From JAPUEK01 sp963815355 (GTDB lineage Bacteria; Pseudomonadota; Alphaproteobacteria; Rhodobacterales; Rhodobacteraceae): a stretch of 64,000 nt of DNA. Of this stretch, positions 34,144 through 42,504 are shown piece after piece (the stretch's first letter is position 1; every line of letters starts with the position of its first letter). The stretch spans positions 744,001-808,000 of the forward strand of contig CAWFGJ010000013.1 in NCBI GenBank assembly GCA_963815355.1, given 5' to 3'. Made by a program: the position numbers and the translations under genes. The notes below the pieces were generated by a model. That model was given only the letters and a program-made list of their open reading frames with translations, had not been told where the DNA came from and did not search any database.

Positions 34144-34217
34144 TAGCGGGTTCGGGGCAACCAACCCGCCTGTCCCCAAAGGGAAGGCCCAAGCATCGCT
34201 CTGAAGGAGGATGACCT
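34144..34217 (+). promoter_or_regulatory. ROSE-like RNA thermometer in the hsp20 leader
   Basis: The hairpin next to the start pairs CATC(G)CTC (34194-34201) with GAGGATG (34207-34213), burying the Shine-Dalgarno GGAGG, and leaves one bulged G within U-C-G-C-U. This is the UYGCU signature of ROSE elements, which melt at heat-shock temperature. An upstream 7-bp stem GCGGGTT/AACCCGC (34146-34152 with 34163-34169) fits the auxiliary hairpins of ROSE leaders. ROSE controls small heat-shock genes in rhizobia and other alphaproteobacteria; the identification here is by fold and motif. Confidence 0.7.
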
Positions 34218-34697
34218 ATGCGTAGTTTTGACTTCGCCCCACTTTACCGCGCCACCGTTGGCTTTGACCGGATTGCCGATCTGATGGATCGCGCCTTGTC
34301 CGCCGATGTGGCCCAGACGACCTATCCGCCCTACAATATCGAAAAGACCGCCGAAGACGCCTATCGCATCTCTGTCGCCGTGGCCGGGTTCGCCCCCGAA
34401 GAGCTGTCGGTAGAGGTCAAGGAAGGCGCGCTGCATGTGACCGCGCGCAAGGCACCTGAGGCTGCCGACAAGGCCTATCTGCACCGGGGCATCGCCACGC
34501 GCGCCTTTGAACGCCGCTTTGCGCTGGCCGATCATGTCCGCGTCACGGGTGCCAGCCAAGAGCACGGGATGCTGCATATCGAGCTGATCCGCGAGACGCC
34601 CGAGGCGTTGAAGCCCCGCCGGATCGAGATTGGCCGCGGCGCCGGTTCTGCCCCGCGGCAGGTTGAGGCAAAGCTGGCCGAAACCGCCGAGGTCTGA
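34218..34697 (+). CDS. Small heat-shock protein, Hsp20/IbpA family
   Basis: A 159-residue ATP-independent holdase that binds unfolding proteins. It starts MRSFDFAPLYRATVGFDRI, the class A (IbpA-like) N-terminus, followed by the alpha-crystallin domain (YPPYNIEKTAEDAYRISVAV ... AFERRFALADHVRV) and a C-terminal IEI motif in RRIEIG that mediates oligomerisation. Regulation is visible: an RpoH promoter and a ROSE-like thermometer precede it. It is monocistronic, ended by a strong hairpin. Confidence 0.94.
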   Translation: MRSFDFAPLYRATVGFDRIADLMDRALSADVAQTTYPPYNIEKTAEDAYRISVAVAGFAPEELSVEVKEGALHVTARKAPEAADKAYLHRGIATRAFERRFALADHVRVTGASQEHGMLHIELIRETPEALKPRRIEIGRGAGSAPRQVEAKLAETAEV

Positions 34698-34715
34698 TCG
34701 CGCGCAGTTGACGAC

Positions 34716-34744
34716 AAAGGCCCGGACACCGCGTCCGGGCCTTT
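34716..34744. terminator. Bidirectional terminator between hsp20 and the VWA gene
   Basis: AAAGGCCCGGAC / GTCCGGGCCTTT is a perfect 12-bp stem with a 5-base loop; the A and T ends provide the tract in either direction. It serves the two convergent genes. Confidence 0.8.
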
Positions 34745-34761
34745 GGCTTTGGTGGCGCGGC

Positions 34762-36927
34762 CTATTGCAGCGACAGGCTTTCTGCCAGCCGCATCAGCGT
34801 CACAGCCTCGGCCCGATAGCCGAAGGGGTCTTCGCCGCGCCCTGCCTGCGCCAGCGCGATGGCCTCGTCCCAGCCCCAGTCGCCCAGATAGGTCGCCCCG
34901 GTCAGCAACTGGCCAAAGCCGGCAATGGCCACGGCAAACCGCGCTTCTTCTGGCGCATCGGCCCGATCAGGGGCAATGGCGATTTCCTGCAAGGTGCTGG
35001 CCTTGGCCCCCGGCGCGACCGAGCGCAGTCGCAAAAAGCCCAACTCCCCTGCGACGCCAACCGGTTGTTCCCCCGCGCCATAGCGCAGCGGAGAGTTGGT
35101 CAGGGCCGGGCTGTCGGGCGCAGTGATCTCGTAAAGCGCAGTTACTTGCGCCCCTGCCCCAATGTCCCCCGCATCGACCTTGTCGTTGTTGAAATCCTCG
35201 CGCCGCAACGCGCGGGTCTCATAGCCGATCAGCCGGTATTCGGCGACTTCGGCCGGGTTCCATTCGACCTGAATCTTCACGTTGTCGGCAATCGGGTAAA
35301 GCGCGCCCTGCAGCTGATCCACCAACACCTTGCGGGCCTCGGTCAGCGTGTCGATGTAGCTTGCGGTGCCGTTGCCATTCTGCGCCAAGGCCTGCATCGT
35401 CGCATCATCCAGATTGCCCCGGCCAAAGCCCAGAACCGACAGGTAGACCCCGGATTTCCGCTGCTCGGCGATATAGGTTTTCAACGCGTCGGGGTCGTCG
35501 ATGCCCACGTTGAAATCGCCGTCGGTGGCCAGCAGAACCCGGCTGACCTCACCGTCCTGTGCCATGCTTTTGGCCACCTGATAGGCCAGCGCGATGCCCT
35601 CGGCCCCGGCGGTTGAGCCGCCCGCCGCCAGCGTATCAAGCGCGCCCATGATGGCCGCGCGGTCGCTGGCTGCGGTGGGGGCCAGCACTTGCCCCGCCGA
35701 TCCGGCATAGGCCACGATCGCCACCTGATCCTGCGGCTGCAATTGCGGCAACATCAGCGCCAGCGATTGCTTCAGCAACGGCAGTTTGTTGGCGTCCTCC
35801 ATCGAGCCAGAGGTGTCGATAAGGAACACAAGGTTCAACGGCGGGCGTGCGCCCGTGGCGGGCATCGCCCCTTGAATGCCGATCTGCACCAGCCGCGTGC
35901 CGGGGTTCCACGGGGTTGGCATCACCGTGATGCTGGGCCGGAACGCCTGATCGCCTTCGGGCGCGGGATAGGCGTAGGGGAAGTAATTCACCATCTCTTC
36001 CACCCGCACCGCCTCTGCGTCGGGCAGATAGCCGCCGTTCAAAGATGAGCGCACCACGGCGTAAGAGGCCGTATCCACATCAATCGAAAAGGTCGAAACC
36101 GGCTCTTCAGCGGTGACTTTCACCGGGTTGGCGGGGGCGTTGGCGAAGGCCTCGGATCCCGGTTCAAGCCGGCGTTGCGGCGCGGGTTCGGCCATGACCG
36201 TGTCGGCCACGATTCCGGCGAGCGGGGCTTCGGTGGCGGCAAGCGCCTCGGCCTCGGCGGGGGCCATGCGCTTTGAAGCGGTCGCCGGCGCGCCCGAGGC
36301 AAGGCGCTGGCGCGACTGCGGTTTCGCGGGTGCGGGGGCCTCGGCCAGACTGCCGCCTGTCGTTGGCGCGGGCGCGGCTTCTGTCACCGAATCCAGCGGC
36401 GCGCGCTGCAAGTCGGCGGGCGGGGCGCTATTGGTCGCCTCCACCGTGCCGGGCAGAGTTTGGGCGGGCGGGGCGGCCTCTGTCGCGGGCGCCTCGGCTT
36501 TTGGCGCGGGTATTGCCGCTTCTTCTGCCAGCTTGGGCTGCCCGCCCGCAACTGGTCCCACAACTGGGCCCACCACCGGCCCCTCACCCCGCCCCGGCAA
36601 AGGCACACGGTCGGCCAGCGGCAAGATCACCACCAAACCAAGGCACAGCGCCGCCGCCGAGGTCGAGGCGGCCAGAACCGGTCTTGCAGTCAACGCTTTG
36701 AACATCGCGGTCACTCCCATCACAAAACCCGCCCGTTGTGGACGGTCAGTGTTGGGACGCAGCGCTGCGCCCGATCCTTGGAGCCGGTCGAAATTTTCTG
36801 CCGCAAGCCGCAAGGCCGCCGCCTTGGCCGCCCCGGTTGGCGGGGGTGCGGCCTTTAGCGCGGATTGCAAGCGGGCCAGCGGGTCATCCCCCGAGGCGTC
36901 GCGCGGATCGTTGTCAATCGGGGTCAT
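34762..36927 (-). CDS. Membrane-anchored von Willebrand factor A protein (YfbK-like) coupled to an ECF sigma factor
   Basis: A 721-residue protein from ATG 36927. Residues 1-65 are cytoplasmic and charged; residues about 80-105 form one transmembrane segment (AASTSAAALCLGLVVILPLA). A Pro/Ala/Glu-rich linker follows to about residue 260. The periplasmic part has the VWA N-terminal region (FSIDVDTASYAVVRSSLNGG), a VWA domain with an intact metal site DTSGSMED, and a DUF3520-type C-terminus. The start overlaps the sigma gene stop by four bases. The order sigma - single-pass protein with a short cytoplasmic N-terminus is that of sigma/anti-sigma pairs, so it may hold the sigma factor; no zinc HHCC motif is present. 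Confidence 0.85.
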   Translation of the reverse strand: MTPIDNDPRDASGDDPLARLQSALKAAPPPTGAAKAAALRLAAENFDRLQGSGAALRPNTDRPQRAGFVMGVTAMFKALTARPVLAASTSAAALCLGLVVILPLADRVPLPGRGEGPVVGPVVGPVAGGQPKLAEEAAIPAPKAEAPATEAAPPAQTLPGTVEATNSAPPADLQRAPLDSVTEAAPAPTTGGSLAEAPAPAKPQSRQRLASGAPATASKRMAPAEAEALAATEAPLAGIVADTVMAEPAPQRRLEPGSEAFANAPANPVKVTAEEPVSTFSIDVDTASYAVVRSSLNGGYLPDAEAVRVEEMVNYFPYAYPAPEGDQAFRPSITVMPTPWNPGTRLVQIGIQGAMPATGARPPLNLVFLIDTSGSMEDANKLPLLKQSLALMLPQLQPQDQVAIVAYAGSAGQVLAPTAASDRAAIMGALDTLAAGGSTAGAEGIALAYQVAKSMAQDGEVSRVLLATDGDFNVGIDDPDALKTYIAEQRKSGVYLSVLGFGRGNLDDATMQALAQNGNGTASYIDTLTEARKVLVDQLQGALYPIADNVKIQVEWNPAEVAEYRLIGYETRALRREDFNNDKVDAGDIGAGAQVTALYEITAPDSPALTNSPLRYGAGEQPVGVAGELGFLRLRSVAPGAKASTLQEIAIAPDRADAPEEARFAVAIAGFGQLLTGATYLGDWGWDEAIALAQAGRGEDPFGYRAEAVTLMRLAESLSLQ

Positions 36928-37466
36928 CTCGCCTCCTCCGCCGCCATGGCCCGCAGGCGCTTTTTCACTTCGGACATGCGCCAGGCAACCGTGCCTTCGG
37001 ACAGGCCCAGAACGGCGCCCGCTTCGGCTTGGGTCAACGCCTCGCCCAAGACCAGCGCCACGGTGTCGCGCAATTCGGGCGACAGCCGGGCCATCGCTTG
37101 GGTCAGCCAATCTTCGGCCTCGCGCTGGCTGGCCATTTCGTCTTGCCGGGCCAGTTCCCAATCGCCCCAGCCAAGCCCCGCCTTGGCCCGCACCGCCTGA
37201 CGCCGCCGCAAATCATGGGCCGCGTTCATCACCACGCGGTAAAGCCACGTCGTGAACCGCGCCTCACCCCGCCAGTGGGCCAGCTTGGCGGGCAGCGCCG
37301 CGCAGATGTCTTGCGCCAGATCCTCGGCATCGGCCCGGCTGCCCGACAGGCGCCACGCCAGCCCATGAATGCGGTCGTAATGCCGCGCGATCAGCGCCGC
37401 AAACGCGGCCCGATCACCGCCCGCGGCGGCAGAGGCAAGGATCTCATCAGGGGTATCCATACGCAT
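36924..37466 (-). CDS. ECF-family RNA polymerase sigma factor
   Basis: A 180-residue sigma factor with region 2 (YDRIHGLAWRLSGSRADAED, then DICAALPAKLAHWRGEARFT) and region 4 (RLSPELRDTVALVLGEALTQ, helix-turn-helix AEAGAVLGLSEGTVAWRMSE). No sigma-1 or extra C-terminal domain. ATG 37466 or the ATG two codons later are possible. It is followed with a 4-base overlap by a membrane VWA protein likely to regulate it. Its target promoters are unknown; I could not confidently see a self-promoter. Confidence 0.9.
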   Translation of the reverse strand: MRMDTPDEILASAAAGGDRAAFAALIARHYDRIHGLAWRLSGSRADAEDLAQDICAALPAKLAHWRGEARFTTWLYRVVMNAAHDLRRRQAVRAKAGLGWGDWELARQDEMASQREAEDWLTQAMARLSPELRDTVALVLGEALTQAEAGAVLGLSEGTVAWRMSEVKKRLRAMAAEEAR

Positions 37467-37514
37467 GACATTAGTTTGGACGCAGGCCGCAGGGCAATCC
37501 TTGGCGCCCGGGCA

Positions 37515-37548
37515 ATAAAAAACGCGCAGCGGATAAGGCTGCGCGTTT
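37515..37548 (-). terminator. Terminator after the peptidoglycan-binding protein gene
   Basis: AAACGCGCAGC / GCTGCGCGTTT (37520-37530 with 37538-37548) is an 11-bp stem; on the minus strand the T-rich tail TTTTATT follows. It separates this gene from the sigma factor unit downstream. Confidence 0.75.
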
Positions 37549-37571
37549 GGGGTGCTGGCACGGGGTCGGTT

Positions 37572-38078
37572 TTAGAAAATCAGGCCGTCATAGACACCAA
37601 AGGCCCCGGCATTGGTCCGCATCGACGCGCCCGCCCCTTGGTCATTGGCATAGGCCATCACGGCCGAGTAGGTGCCCGGCCCAAAAGAGCCATCAATCCC
37701 GCCGCGGTAATAGCCTGAACGGGACAACTGGCGCTGGATCAACCGACGCTCGGACAGCGAGTAGCTTTGAAAGGCCCGCGCCGCCGCCGTGCCGTAGATA
37801 GAGGTCGTGGCGCGCGGCTGGTAGCGGGTCGGCTGCTCATACACCGGCTGTTGGTAGACGGGCTGTTGGTAAACCGGCTGGCGCGGTGCAGCGTAATATT
37901 GGCGCGGCTGATTCGGCCCGGTTTCCCGGATCAGACCCTGAATGGCGATGGTGCCGAGGATACCGGTCAACACGCCCTGTTCGCGGTCGCCCCAGGCATA
38001 GGCCGGAACGGCAGAGGTCAAGGCGACCGACAATGCGGTCACAGCGGCAAGAACGGTGGTTTTGACAGGAAGCAGCAT
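37572..38078 (-). CDS. Secreted peptidoglycan-binding domain protein
   Basis: A 168-residue exported protein. Residues 1-28 are a signal peptide (TTVLAAVTALSVALTSAVPAYA region). Residues 60-85 contain a tandem QPVYQ repeat (QQPVYQQPVYEQP) encoded by 15-bp DNA repeats at 37843-37872. The C-terminal 75 residues match the peptidoglycan_binding_1 fold (LSERRLIQRQLSRSGYYRGG, IDGSFGPGTYSAV). ATG 38078 follows AAGGAC. It probably sits in the periplasm attached to murein. No enzymatic domain is present. Confidence 0.83.
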   Translation of the reverse strand: MLLPVKTTVLAAVTALSVALTSAVPAYAWGDREQGVLTGILGTIAIQGLIRETGPNQPRQYYAAPRQPVYQQPVYQQPVYEQPTRYQPRATTSIYGTAAARAFQSYSLSERRLIQRQLSRSGYYRGGIDGSFGPGTYSAVMAYANDQGAGASMRTNAGAFGVYDGLIF

Positions 38079-38182
38079 GTCGTGTCCTTTTCGGGTTTCG
38101 CCCTTGGCAGTGGGCATGGACCGAACATGGGACTTTGCGCTCTGCTAGGCAAAATCGGCGCTTTGATATGGGATATCGTAGA

Positions 38183-39307
38183 TTAACCCATTGATTTCAA
38201 ACAATCTGATAAACGGCGCAATCCTTCGGCCAGATTGACCTCTGCCCCGCCACCTACCCCCAGGCGTAGATGGTTGGGCTGGTCATAGACCGAACCGGGC
38301 AGCACAAAGGTGCGCCACGGGGCACCCAGCAGGCGGCGGGCCAGCGCCTCGCCCGGCTCTCCCTCCAGCCGCACCAACCCGATCAGCCCTGATTCGGGTG
38401 GTTGCCATGACAGGCGCGGCTCGGCTTTGATAAACGCGTCCAACTGCCCCAGCGTCGCCCGCCCCTCGGCGCGGGCCTGATCCAGGGCCGGGGCAAGCCG
38501 TTCGGGGCGCAGGGCGATTTCGGCGATATGCTCGCCGAGAATGTTCATGATCTCAGAGGCGTTTTCCCGCAGGATATAGGCATCACGGATCAGCCCCGGA
38601 TCGCGGCAAATCATCCAGCCCGTCCGCAGCCCCTGCAAGCCCAATGCCTTGGACACCGACCCCGTGCTGATCCCGCGCGCATAGATCCCCGCGATTGAGG
38701 GCGCGCGCGGCCCCTGCCATTCCAGCCCGGCGTAAACCTCATCCACGATAAGCCACGCGCCCACCCGGTCAGCAATCGCCGCGATCCGGGTCAATTCGGC
38801 CAGCGTCAGCAACTGGCCCGTGGGGTTGTTGGGGTTGGACAGGAAGATCACTTTGGTCTTCGGCCCCACCGCGGCCTCCAGCGCGTCGATGTCCAGCCGC
38901 CAGCCCTGCGCCTCATGCCGGGGCACCTGCCGCAACACCGCGCCAATCGCTTTGGCCATCACCCCCGCCTGCGGCCAACCGGGCGTTTCGGTGACGATTT
39001 CATCCCCCGCGTTCAGCAACTGGCGGAAACACAGGTAATTCGCTTCGGCCGTGCCCGCCGTGATCAGCACATCCTGAGGGCCGCAGACGCCCCCAAGCCC
39101 GGCCTGATCAATCACCCGCTGGCGCAGCAAGGGCAGGCCCTGAAAGCTGACGCCGTTCCAGTCAAGGCTCAACTCCGGGTCCAGATCCCCCAGAAACGCG
39201 CCCAACCGGGGCGAGCGGGACAGCGAAAACCCCAGCACGCATTCTGGCGGCGCGGCCCCGGCGGTTTCCAGCAAATACTCAAACAACCGGTGAATCTGAA
39301 CCTTCAT
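38183..39307 (-). CDS. Class I/II PLP-dependent aminotransferase
   Basis: A 374-residue fold-type I aminotransferase. It has the substrate-domain SNPNNPTGQ motif, DEVYAGLEW, and the PLP lysine in STGSVSKALGLQGLRTGW. ATG 39307 overlaps the upstream SDR gene stop by four bases, indicating co-translation. With the SDR and the nearby GabD-type dehydrogenase it could form part of an amino-compound catabolic route, but the substrate cannot be named. Confidence 0.9.
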   Translation of the reverse strand: MKVQIHRLFEYLLETAGAAPPECVLGFSLSRSPRLGAFLGDLDPELSLDWNGVSFQGLPLLRQRVIDQAGLGGVCGPQDVLITAGTAEANYLCFRQLLNAGDEIVTETPGWPQAGVMAKAIGAVLRQVPRHEAQGWRLDIDALEAAVGPKTKVIFLSNPNNPTGQLLTLAELTRIAAIADRVGAWLIVDEVYAGLEWQGPRAPSIAGIYARGISTGSVSKALGLQGLRTGWMICRDPGLIRDAYILRENASEIMNILGEHIAEIALRPERLAPALDQARAEGRATLGQLDAFIKAEPRLSWQPPESGLIGLVRLEGEPGEALARRLLGAPWRTFVLPGSVYDQPNHLRLGVGGGAEVNLAEGLRRLSDCLKSMG

Positions 39308-40032
39308 CGCACATCCCGCCCTTGGTTCAGGATGATCACATTGCCCGAACACACGTCGCCCATGTCCGACACCAGAAACCCGACCCAAGCCGCAATCTGC
39401 TCGGGCCGCATCGCCTGCCCGTGGGGCATAGCGGAAATCGCGCGGGCCAGCACCTCTTCGGTCAGCACATTGAACAGCGGCGTTTCCGTCATCGCCGGCG
39501 CCAGAGAGTTCACCGCGATCTTGTCGCGCGCATAGCGCCGGGCCAGATCCTTGGTCAGCGTGTCCATCGCGGCCTTGGAGGCGCGGTAATGCGGCGGGTC
39601 GAACACGTCGAAATTATAGGCCCCGTTGGACGAGATATTGACGATCTTGCGGACGCCGTCGCGCCCGGCCATCGCCTTGACCGCCTGTTGGCAGCAATGA
39701 AACGCCGATGAGAAATTGACCGCCATCTGCTTGTCCAACTCGGCCCCGGAAATCTCGGGAAACTCGGACATAAAGCAGGTGCCGGCGTTGTTGACCAACA
39801 CATCCACCCCACCAAAACGCGCGGTGATGCGGTCAAACAGATCGGCAATCGCCTCAGCGTCGGTCAGATCGCAGGCTTCGGGGGTAAAGCGGTCGCGGTC
39901 GGCGGCCATCGTCAGCAGGGCCAGGTCGTCGATATCGACGCCCACCACCTGCAAGCCATCGTCAATCAAACGGTCCGTAATCGCCCGACCCATTCCCCCG
40001 GCAGCCCCGGTCACTATGGCAATGCGAGTCAT
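39304..40032 (-). CDS. SDR family NAD(P)-dependent oxidoreductase
   Basis: A 242-residue classical short-chain dehydrogenase. It has the cofactor loop VTGAAGGMGRAI, an Asp at the end of beta-2 (VDIDD) favouring NAD, NNAGT, the Ser in NISSNGAYNF and the catalytic YRASK. It is coupled to the following aminotransferase gene. The gap upstream contains a nested inverted repeat (40085-40117) that could be an operator. Substrate unknown. Confidence 0.92.
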   Translation of the reverse strand: MTRIAIVTGAAGGMGRAITDRLIDDGLQVVGVDIDDLALLTMAADRDRFTPEACDLTDAEAIADLFDRITARFGGVDVLVNNAGTCFMSEFPEISGAELDKQMAVNFSSAFHCCQQAVKAMAGRDGVRKIVNISSNGAYNFDVFDPPHYRASKAAMDTLTKDLARRYARDKIAVNSLAPAMTETPLFNVLTEEVLARAISAMPHGQAMRPEQIAAWVGFLVSDMGDVCSGNVIILNQGRDVR

Positions 40033-40084
40033 AAAAGCCCCTCCCTGTTTTGGCCAAGGTTAGGGCAGGACGCGGGCGAGGGGA

Positions 40085-40117
40085 ATTGCCCGAATTGTCT
40101 GCTGACAATCGGGCAAT
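40085..40117. promoter_or_regulatory. Nested inverted repeat between gabD-like gene and the SDR-aminotransferase pair
   Basis: ATTGCCCG-A-ATTGTC-TGCT-GACAAT-CGGGCAAT: a perfect 16-base palindrome ATTGTC-TGCT-GACAAT nested in an outer 8-bp repeat, with one unpaired A. The inner TTGTC...GACAA resembles GntR-family sites. It has no T-tract on the minus strand, so an operator is more likely than a terminator. Confidence 0.5.
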
Positions 40118-40134
40118 GCCGTAAAATCGCGGCC

Positions 40135-41613
40135 TTAGATGCTAAGGCAGACGTATTTCAGTTCGAGATAATCCTCGATCCCGTGGTGGCTGCCCTCGCG
40201 GCCAAGGCCGGATTGCTTGACCCCGCCAAACGGGGCCACCTCGGTCGAGATCAGGCCGGTGTTCACGCCGACCATGCCATATTCCAACTGTTCCTGAACG
40301 CGGGTGATGCGGCCAATGTCGCGGCTGTAGAAGTAGCTCGCCAGACCAAAGATCGTGTCGTTGGCGCGGCGGATCACCTCTTCTTCGGTGTCGAACTTGA
40401 ACAGCGGCGCCAAAGGACCAAAGGTTTCCTCGGTTGCCACCTTCATCTGCGGGGTCACCCCTGTCACCACCGTCGGCTCAAAGAACGTGCCGCCCAGCGC
40501 GTGCCGCTTGCCGCCGATGACAATCTTGCCTCCGCCCGCCAGAACGTCGGCGATATGCTCTTCGACCTTGTCGACCGCGTCTTGGTTGATCAGCGGCCCG
40601 GTGTTCACCCCGGCCTCCAATCCGTCCCCGATCGACAGGCCCTTGACCGCGACCGCCAGCTTTTCGGCAAAGGCATCATAGACCCCGGCCTGCACATAGA
40701 TGCGGTTGGCGCAAACGCAGGTCTGGCCGTTGTTGCGGAACTTGGAAATCATCGCGCCTTCGACAGCCTTGTCCAGATCGGCGTCGTCAAACACGATGAA
40801 CGGCGCGTTGCCGCCCAGCTCCATCGAGCATTTGAGCACCTGCTCTGCCGCCTGCCGCAACAGGATACGGCCAACCTCGGTCGACCCGGTAAAGGTGAGC
40901 TTGCGGATCGCCGGGTTCTCGCAGAACTCCTTGCCGATCTCCGACGACCGCGACGAGGTGATCACCGAAAACACCCCCGGCGGCACTCCGGCGCGTTCGG
41001 CCAGAACCGCCAGCGCCAGCGCCGATAGCGGGGTTTCCGCAGCCGGGCGCGCGACAAAGCCACAGCCCGCGGCCAAAGCCGGGGCCACTTTGCGCGCGAT
41101 CATCCCGTTGGGAAAGTTCCACGGCGTGATCGAGGCGGCGACGCCAATCGGCTGCTTCAGCACGGTGATGCGCTTGTCGCGCTGGTGGCCCGGAATCGTC
41201 TCGCCGTAGATGCGCTTTGCCTCTTCGCCGAACCATTCGATATAGCTTGCGCCATAGGCGATCTCGCCCTTGGCCTCGGCCAGCGGCTTGCCCATCTCGG
41301 CGGTCAGGATCGCGCCAAGGTCATCTTGATTGGCCATGCACAAATCGGCCCATTTGCGCAGGATGGCGGCGCGTTCCTTGCCGGTGCGCGCGGCCCATTC
41401 GCGGCGCGCCACGTCGGCGGCGGCAATCGCACGGGCGGCGTCTTTGCGGCTCATGTCGGCGACATTGGCGATCACATCGCCGCGCGCGGGGTTGGTCACA
41501 GCAAAGGTCTTGCCATCATCTGCGCTTACCCATTCGCCGGCGATATAGGCCTTTTCGGTCAGCAGGCTGGGGTCTCGCAGGATGGAACGCAGGTCTGTCG
41601 GGGTATCGAGCAT
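40135..41613 (-). CDS. gabD: NAD(P)-dependent succinate-semialdehyde dehydrogenase family protein
   Basis: A 492-residue aldehyde dehydrogenase oxidising succinate semialdehyde to succinate in GABA and related catabolism. Motifs: ITPWNFPNGMIARKVAPALA, FTGSTEVGR (cofactor), ELGGNAPFIVFDDADLD with the general-base Glu, and NNGQTCVCANR with the catalytic Cys. ATG 41613 has GGGAGG upstream and gives the family length; the frame extends far upstream as non-coding shadow. It is separated from the SDR gene by about 100 bases with a palindrome. SSADH is the best fit among ALDHs; the exact substrate is inferred. Confidence 0.9.
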   Translation of the reverse strand: MLDTPTDLRSILRDPSLLTEKAYIAGEWVSADDGKTFAVTNPARGDVIANVADMSRKDAARAIAAADVARREWAARTGKERAAILRKWADLCMANQDDLGAILTAEMGKPLAEAKGEIAYGASYIEWFGEEAKRIYGETIPGHQRDKRITVLKQPIGVAASITPWNFPNGMIARKVAPALAAGCGFVARPAAETPLSALALAVLAERAGVPPGVFSVITSSRSSEIGKEFCENPAIRKLTFTGSTEVGRILLRQAAEQVLKCSMELGGNAPFIVFDDADLDKAVEGAMISKFRNNGQTCVCANRIYVQAGVYDAFAEKLAVAVKGLSIGDGLEAGVNTGPLINQDAVDKVEEHIADVLAGGGKIVIGGKRHALGGTFFEPTVVTGVTPQMKVATEETFGPLAPLFKFDTEEEVIRRANDTIFGLASYFYSRDIGRITRVQEQLEYGMVGVNTGLISTEVAPFGGVKQSGLGREGSHHGIEDYLELKYVCLSI

Positions 41614-41637
41614 GTGGGCCTCCCAATTTACGCTTGT

Positions 41638-41691
41638 CCATGCAATGCATGGAGCGAACAAAAAAGTCCAGTTCCGGCACAGGGTCTGGAC
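41638..41691. promoter_or_regulatory. Palindrome cluster in the gabD-hydrolase divergent promoter region
   Basis: CCATGCA-A-TGCATGG (41638-41652) is a perfect 7+1+7 inverted repeat 25 bases before the gabD-like start; GTCCAG...CTGGAC (41666-41671 with 41686-41691) is a second one. Together they suggest a regulator controlling both divergent genes. Confidence 0.4.
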
Positions 41692-41721
41692 CGAAGTTAT
41701 GATCATATCTGGAGTCATCGT

Positions 41722-42504
41722 ATGGATGCCGACCGTTCTTATGCCAATGGCGATTTCATTCCGGGCAGCAGCGGCTTGCCCGACCAATGGCGGATAGAGG
41801 CGGCGGCCTATCGCAGCCAGCTTTGCGAGCGGGCGCAACTGGGGCTGGCTTATGGCCCGGCCACGCGGCACCGGTTTGACCTTTTCCAACCCGTGGGCGC
41901 GGCGCGGGGGCTGCTGGTCTGGGTGCATGGCGGCTATTGGCTGGATTTTGGCCGCGAAAGCTGGTCGCATTTTGCGGCGGGCGCGGTAACCCGGGGCTGG
42001 GCGGTGGCGATGCCGTCTTACACGCTGGCCCCCGAGGCACGGATCGCCACCATGACACAGGAAATCGCGGCCGCGGTGCGTGCGGCGGCCGAGTTGGTGC
42101 CGGGGCCGGTCGTGGTGTCGGGCCATTCGGCGGGCGGGCATCTGGCGGCACGGATGGGCTGCACCGATCTGAACCTGCCGCAGGTGTGCCGTGTGGTGCC
42201 GATCTCGCCCTTGGCGGATCTGGAGCCGCTGATGGCCACCAGCATGAACGCGTCGCTGAAGATTGATCAGGATGAGGCGCAGACCGAAAGCCCGGCGCGC
42301 CGCCCGCTGCGCCCCGGGTGCTCGGCGCATGTCTGGGTCGGCGGGCAAGAGCGCCCCGCCTTCTTGTGGCAGGCGCGCACCCTTTCAGAAAACTGGGCCT
42401 GCCCGTGGACCGTTGCCCCGGGCAAACACCATTTCAACGTGATCGACGATCTGACCGATCCGAACGCAGCACTTGTGGCGGCCTGTGTTGAGGGCCTGAA
42501 CTAA
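41722..42504 (+). CDS. Alpha/beta hydrolase, kynurenine-formamidase-like
   Basis: A 260-residue alpha/beta hydrolase. It has the oxyanion motif HGGYW (WVHGGYWLDFGRESW), the nucleophile elbow VSGHSAGGHLA, and a late His in APGKHHFNV. The HGGYW plus GHSAGG pattern is that of arylformamidase/kynurenine formamidase-like enzymes and carboxylesterases. ATG 41722 has GGAG upstream. It is divergent from the gabD-like gene. No other kynurenine pathway gene is present, so the substrate is left open. Confidence 0.83.
   Translation: MDADRSYANGDFIPGSSGLPDQWRIEAAAYRSQLCERAQLGLAYGPATRHRFDLFQPVGAARGLLVWVHGGYWLDFGRESWSHFAAGAVTRGWAVAMPSYTLAPEARIATMTQEIAAAVRAAAELVPGPVVVSGHSAGGHLAARMGCTDLNLPQVCRVVPISPLADLEPLMATSMNASLKIDQDEAQTESPARRPLRPGCSAHVWVGGQERPAFLWQARTLSENWACPWTVAPGKHHFNVIDDLTDPNAALVAACVEGLN

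Noticed and set aside
34762..37161. A longer start (37161) for the VWA gene
   Set aside because: The added 78 residues are antisense-like Arg/Gly-rich sequence inside the sigma factor gene. ATG 36927 with a 4-base overlap is natural.
40135..42348. A 737-codon frame for the gabD-like gene
   Set aside because: The upstream 245 codons lie over the divergent hydrolase gene and have no ALDH similarity.
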